Source: Curtobacterium sp. MCPF17_002 (GTDB taxonomy: Bacteria; Actinomycetota; Actinomycetes; Actinomycetales; Microbacteriaceae). From it: a DNA stretch of 64,000 bases. The position numbers and the translations under genes were made by a program. The DNA lies in contig NZ_CP126251.1 in assembly GCF_003234115.2 (NCBI RefSeq), positions 3,162,001-3,226,000 of the forward strand, read 5' to 3'. Each line of letters starts with the position of its first letter. Within the stretch, counting starts at the first letter, position 1. The notes under the pieces are model-generated. The model was not told where the DNA came from, made no database searches, and saw nothing but the letters and a program-made list of their open reading frames with translations. This document shows, one piece after another, positions 60,406-64,000 of this stretch.

Positions 60406-61022
60406 CCACCGAGGCGCCGGTCCGCGGGCGACCCCGGAACGCCGCCGTCGACGAGGCCGTGTACACCGCCTGCGTGGCGATCCTGGCGGAGGGCGACCCA
60501 CGCGCGTGCACGATCCGGGCCGTCGCCGACGCCGCCGGGGTCGGCGCTGCGACGATCTACCGGCGCTGGCCGACGAAGGACGTCCTGCTCACCGAGACCG
60601 TGATCCGCCTGATGGAGGAGACGATCCCGACGGAGCTCGACGCGCCCATCCACGAGGGGGTGCTCGGCCTCACCCGCGGCTGGGTGCACGCGCTCGTCGC
60701 GACGCCGGTGGGGCGTGCGCTCCCGCTCATCGTCGAACTCGCGTCGCACGAGCCCCGGGTGGCCGAGGCCGTCGCGGCGTGGCACCTCGACCGCCGCGTC
60801 CGGGTGAACGCGATGCTGCAGCGCGCGATGGACGCCGGCGACCTGCGGCCCGACGTCGACCTGGGCATCGCCGTCGACCTGCTCGGCGGCCCGACGTTCT
60901 ACCGTCGGGTGTTCGTGTCTCTCGACATCCAGGCGCCCGACTACCCGGTGCGGCTGGCCCGGGAGTTCCTCCGCTGGGCCGGCTGGACCGGCGACACCTC
61001 GACCGTGGGAGTGGCATCGTGA
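60402..61022 (+). CDS. TetR-family regulator
   Basis: 206 residues, GTG overlapping the hydrolase stop (GTGA). HTH CTIRAVADAAGVGAATIYRR, then WPTKDVLLTETV; a TetR_C-like domain follows. RutR, the pyrimidine sensor of E. coli, is also TetR-family, but I see no specific similarity. Its place at the operon end suggests it senses a pathway compound. Target site not identified. Confidence 0.85.
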   Translation: MTTEAPVRGRPRNAAVDEAVYTACVAILAEGDPRACTIRAVADAAGVGAATIYRRWPTKDVLLTETVIRLMEETIPTELDAPIHEGVLGLTRGWVHALVATPVGRALPLIVELASHEPRVAEAVAAWHLDRRVRVNAMLQRAMDAGDLRPDVDLGIAVDLLGGPTFYRRVFVSLDIQAPDYPVRLAREFLRWAGWTGDTSTVGVAS

Positions 61023-61816
61023 CCGACCTCCGAGTGACACCACCGTGGACCGACATGGGCACCGGGGACGTCTCCCCCGGCCACTGGATCGGCTTCAACC
61101 GTCGGTCCGACGCCGCCCGGCAGGTGTCCGACCTCATCCGCGCGGACATCGTCGCCGGTCGGTTCGCCGGGCCGCTGCCGTACGAGTGGGAGCTCCTCGA
61201 CCTGTACGGCACGACCCGGAACGTGCTGCGCGCGGCGTTGACGCTCCTCAAGGAACAGCGGCTGCTCACCCGTGCGCCGCGGTCCGGCACGTTCGGCGTC
61301 CGCCCGGTGGCGTCGGTCAGCCTCGCCCGGACCACGGAGGAGGTCACGATCTACGGCGAGAACGCCGGCGGCAGCGTGTTCGACTCCCCGCGCCTCAGCA
61401 TCGTGCACCTGTGCGTGCAGCTCGTGCCCGCCCCCGAGACGGTGCGGCGGAACCTCGAGATGACCGGCAGCACCGCGTACTTCGTCGAGAGCCTCATCTC
61501 CTTCGACGGCGAGCCGAGCCGGGTGCGCACCAGCTGGGTGCCGCAGGAGCGGTTCCCCGACCTGGTGTCCGAGCCGCTCACCGAGTACGTGCCGGACGTG
61601 CTCGTCCGTCGGGTCGGCGAGCGGCCGGTCGCCAGGCGGCTCCTGCTCAGCACCGTCAACGCGGACCAGTGGACGGCCGACCTGCTCGACATCGACCCCG
61701 GGCAGGCGATCTTCCACATCGAGCGGCTCATGTGCCTGGCCGACGGCACCCCGGTCGAGTACGGGTTCTCGCGCTACCGCGGGGACCGGGCGGTGATCGA
61801 CTCCCGGATCGTGTGA
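61019..61816 (+). CDS. GntR/HutC-type regulator with UTRA domain
   Basis: 265 residues, GTG overlapping the TetR stop (GTGA). Winged-helix part near residues 30-95 (QVSDLIRADIVAGRFAGPLP, then YGTTRNVLRAALTLLKEQRL) and a UTRA ligand domain (ETVRRNLEMTGSTAYFVESL, VNADQWTADLLDIDPG, YGFSRYRGDRAVIDSRIV). HutC-type regulators usually respond to a pathway metabolite. Two different regulators at the 3' end of one catabolic operon are unusual. Confidence 0.87.
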   Translation: MTDLRVTPPWTDMGTGDVSPGHWIGFNRRSDAARQVSDLIRADIVAGRFAGPLPYEWELLDLYGTTRNVLRAALTLLKEQRLLTRAPRSGTFGVRPVASVSLARTTEEVTIYGENAGGSVFDSPRLSIVHLCVQLVPAPETVRRNLEMTGSTAYFVESLISFDGEPSRVRTSWVPQERFPDLVSEPLTEYVPDVLVRRVGERPVARRLLLSTVNADQWTADLLDIDPGQAIFHIERLMCLADGTPVEYGFSRYRGDRAVIDSRIV

Positions 61817-61853
61817 GCGCGAACGGTGACGCGCCTGCGGCCGACGGCGTGCC

Positions 61854-62912
61854 TCAGAGCAGGCCGAAGACCGCCTGCGCGCCGAGGCTCGTCCCCGCCA
61901 CCAGCACCCACAGCGCGATGCCGAGCAGCATCGGACGGAACCCGGCCCGTCGCAGTGCGCCGAAGTCCGTCGAGACCCCGATCGCCGCGAGCGCCACCGT
62001 GATGAGGAACGTCGCCGCCGCCGCGAACCCCGGGGCCGCATCGGCCGGCAGGACACCGGTGGTGCGGAGCAGCACCACCACGAGGAAGCCGACGAGGAAC
62101 CACGGGACCAACCGGAACACGCGGGGCCCTGGACGCGGCCCGGTGTCGGGGGCGAGCTGCGTGCGGGCGGTGCGCCGCGCCTCCAGGCCGGCCAGCCCGA
62201 CGACGATCGGGATGATCATGAGCGTCCGGACCAGCTTCACGACCACCGCGGTGTCGGTCGCCTGGCGACCGTAGACCGTCGCGGTGGCGACCACCGAGGA
62301 CGTGTCGTTCACCGCGGTGCCCGCGAAGACGCCGAAGGCGTGCTGGCTCAGTCCGAGCGCGTGTCCGACGAGCGGGAAGACGAACACGGCCGCGATGTTG
62401 CAGAGGAAGATCGTCGACATCGCGTAGGCGACGTCCGCGCTCACCGCACCGATCACCGGCGTGACGGCGGCGATCGCCGAGGCCCCGCAGATGCCGGTAC
62501 CGACACCGATGAGGGTCCGGAGCGGACCCGACACCCGCAGCAGCCGGCCGATGCCCCACGCCGCGACCAGGCAGACGACCAGCGTCGAGAGCATCACCGG
62601 CAGTGTCTCGCCGCCGATCCGCAGGACCTCGGCGATGGAGAGCTGGGCCCCGAGGAGGACGACGGCGAACTGCAGGACCCGGCTCGACGAGAACGTCACG
62701 CCCGGCTGGAGCGGACCGAGGCCACGCTGCCCACCGTCGTCCTGGCGCCGCCGTCGCACCAGCCAGCCGACCACGGCACCGAGGACGACCGCGGGCACCG
62801 GGCCGCCGACGACCGGGACCGCTCGGCCGACGAGCGTGGCGACGACGCCGACCGCGACGGCCAGCGCGACGCCGGGCAGGGCAGCGGCGACGGACTGACG
62901 CGAGACGTGCAT
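61854..62912 (-). CDS. YeiH-family putative sulfate exporter
   Basis: 352 residues, about ten membrane segments. Family signature: VLLGAQLSIAEVL, GVGTGICGASAIAAVTPVI and FAGTAVNDTSSVVATATVYG. The YeiH/UPF0324 label of sulfate exporter comes from a few members; the substrate is unproven here. The cytoplasmic loop reading GLEARRTAR carries the CTCCAGGC core near 62172-62188. It is convergent with the GntR gene. Confidence 0.85.
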   Translation of the reverse strand: MHVSRQSVAAALPGVALAVAVGVVATLVGRAVPVVGGPVPAVVLGAVVGWLVRRRRQDDGGQRGLGPLQPGVTFSSSRVLQFAVVLLGAQLSIAEVLRIGGETLPVMLSTLVVCLVAAWGIGRLLRVSGPLRTLIGVGTGICGASAIAAVTPVIGAVSADVAYAMSTIFLCNIAAVFVFPLVGHALGLSQHAFGVFAGTAVNDTSSVVATATVYGRQATDTAVVVKLVRTLMIIPIVVGLAGLEARRTARTQLAPDTGPRPGPRVFRLVPWFLVGFLVVVLLRTTGVLPADAAPGFAAAATFLITVALAAIGVSTDFGALRRAGFRPMLLGIALWVLVAGTSLGAQAVFGLL

Positions 62913-62929
62913 GTGGTTCGGGGACTCCG

Positions 62930-63643
62930 TCAGAGCGCCAGACGGCGCTCCACGACGGCCTGGGCGACCTCGGACAGCGGTTCGTGGTGGTCCACCGCGT
63001 AGGCCCGGATCACCCCGAACGCGTCCTCGATGGAGACGCCACGGAGGTGCGACACCACGCCCTTGGCCTGCTCGATCACCTCACGCGACCCGATCGTCCG
63101 CTGGAGCTGCGACCGGACGATCTCCTGCTCGCGCAGGGTCCGCTCGTGGAGGATCCCGATCGTCGCGACGTCGGCGAGCGCCCGCGCGATGCGGAGGTGC
63201 CCGTCGGCGAGGCTGCCCGTCGTCGCCCCGAACAGGTTGAGCGTGCCGATCACCGTCGTCCGCAGCCGGAGCGGCACCGCGTGCACCGACCGGATCCCGA
63301 GGGCGAGCGCCCCCGCGCGGAACGCCGCCCACTCCGGCGGAGCGTCCGTGATGTCCGGGCACGCCACCGACCGTCCGGTGGCGAACGAGGTCATGCACGG
63401 CCCCGCCTCGGCGTCGAGCTGCAGCACCTCGATGAGCCGGCTCGTCTCGGACGTCGACGCCACGACCTCGAGCTCCTGGTCGGCGTTGGCGAGCATGATG
63501 CCCGCCGCGTCGACGGCCAGGACGTCGGTGCAGGTCTCGACCAGCGTCTGCAGGAGCTCCACCACGTCGTACCCGTCGACGAGCGTGTCCGCGAGCGTCG
63601 CGAACGCCTCCACGATCCGCATCTCACGTTCGTCCGTCGTCAT
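62930..63643 (-). CDS. GAF-ANTAR transcription antiterminator
   Basis: 237 residues. GAF domain about 15-165 (DAAGIMLANADQELEVVAST, AGPCMTSFATGRSVACPDI, HAVPLRLRTTVIGTLNLFG), then an ANTAR RNA-binding domain about 180-235 (REVIEQAKGVVSHLRGVSIE, AFGVIRAYAVDHHEPLSEVA). ANTAR proteins bind paired hexanucleotide-loop hairpins in leader RNA. A redox or small-molecule signal through the GAF domain is likely. It starts inside the stop of the upstream gene (ATGA). Confidence 0.87.
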   Translation of the reverse strand: MTTDEREMRIVEAFATLADTLVDGYDVVELLQTLVETCTDVLAVDAAGIMLANADQELEVVASTSETSRLIEVLQLDAEAGPCMTSFATGRSVACPDITDAPPEWAAFRAGALALGIRSVHAVPLRLRTTVIGTLNLFGATTGSLADGHLRIARALADVATIGILHERTLREQEIVRSQLQRTIGSREVIEQAKGVVSHLRGVSIEDAFGVIRAYAVDHHEPLSEVAQAVVERRLAL

Positions 63644-64000
63644 CGGGCCTCCTCGATCAGACCGCCGTGCTTCTCGAACCGGACGGCGCCGGCGAGGATC
63701 TCCTCCGCGACCTGCCGCATCGACGTGCGCCGAGCGAAGGCGTGCCCCTGGATGAGCAGGTACGCGTCGTCCGGGCTGATGTCGAGCTGGGCGAGCACCA
63801 CGCCCGTCGCCTGGTGCACCACGCGACGGGAGAAGGGGCTGCGGTCCTCCGGCACCTCGTCGTCGATCGCACGGAGCGCCCGGCGGAGCACACGGCGCCC
63901 GACGGCCGAGGCCAGCGAGACGCCGTGCTGCACCTGATCGGGTCCGAGGGTCGTCGGACGGGGTGCGTAGAGGTCGACCGCGCCGAGCGGGAAGGGACCG
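63640..64000 (-). CDS. GAF-ANTAR protein, 5' end outside the window
   Basis: The frame is open to the right edge; 119 residues are visible. The start of the gene lies beyond 64000. The visible part ends a GAF-like domain (GAVDLYAPRPTTLGPDQV) and includes an ANTAR domain (RRVVHQATGVVLAQLDISPD, then YLLIQGHAFARRTSMRQVAE). It overlaps the next GAF-ANTAR gene by 4 bp, so two paralogues are co-translated. Confidence 0.82.
   Translation of the reverse strand, partial: GPFPLGAVDLYAPRPTTLGPDQVQHGVSLASAVGRRVLRRALRAIDDEVPEDRSPFSRRVVHQATGVVLAQLDISPDDAYLLIQGHAFARRTSMRQVAEEILAGAVRFEKHGGLIEEAR

Noticed and set aside
1..64000. tRNA, rRNA, prophage or integrative element.
   Set aside because: No cloverleaf-like or rRNA sequence, integrase, transposase or phage structural gene was recognised on either strand.

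Overview
The window is about 72% G+C with dense, often overlapping genes on both strands and many GTG starts. Gene content points to an actinobacterium of the family Microbacteriaceae, most like Curtobacterium. The evidence is a complete upper mevalonate operon, a DUF7882 protein, a GOGAT/diflavin pair, leaderless-looking starts, and mycothiol-era actinobacterial family variants. The genus is an inference from gene content, not a measured match. No rRNA, tRNA, CRISPR array, transposase or phage gene was recognised; this reads as ordinary chromosome with accessory modules.

Layout, left half. 1-4701: the 3' part of a glutamate-synthase large subunit, translationally coupled to a CysJ-type diflavin reductase. 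5002-6817: DUF7882 protein, then an ArsR/SRPBCC pair with an operator over the start codon. 7033-12364: mevalonate operon (mevalonate kinase, diphosphomevalonate decarboxylase, phosphomevalonate kinase, HMG-CoA reductase, HMG-CoA synthase) on the minus strand. 12437-13958: hipBA with three evenly spaced operators. 14190-15803: a MurE-like ligase. 15840-17869: ohrR-ohr-MDR oxidoreductase. 18040-23139: sugar-porter, hypothetical coiled-coil protein, LysM lipoprotein, pgi. 23524-26377: csoR-copZ-copA copper module. 26459-32910: AraC regulator, an Asp23/AmaP/CsbD envelope-stress cluster, an ECF sigma factor with a membrane partner, and a membrane-anchored GGCT-like protein.

Layout, right half. 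33021-37940: oleA-oleBC-oleD long-chain olefin biosynthesis. 38008-39791: RimK-type ligase fused to an RCK_C domain, divergent from a retropepsin-like protease. 39820-43502: two MFS exporters, one with a TetR regulator and operator and one behind a leader peptide and three hairpins that look like an antibiotic-responsive attenuator. 43575-48704: CPBP protease, two-component system, ABC-2 exporter. 48789-61816: the most interesting region, a divergent nitrogen-scavenging locus. On one side are a RutF-like flavin reductase and an SsuE-like FMN reductase. On the other is an almost gapless operon of sugar-type ABC importer, RutA-like pyrimidine monooxygenase, carbon-nitrogen hydrolase, amidase, MFS transporter, N-carbamoylsarcosine-amidase-type cysteine hydrolase, TetR and GntR. 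Four boxes at exact 11-bp phase (50175-50212) match the GlnR nitrogen-regulator pattern. 61854-64000: YeiH-type transporter and two overlapping GAF/ANTAR proteins.

A second theme is intergenic palindromes. At least three families recur: TTTCGCGCtgAGCGACA-type, CTGGAGGCxCGG-type, and GAGATCGCACTT-type. A 19-bp core of the second family also lies inside coding sequence, in interdomain linkers of two unrelated fusion proteins and in a small ORF bridging two operon genes. One palindrome between oleBC and oleD is flanked by a 40-bp duplication of the oleBC/oleD junction.
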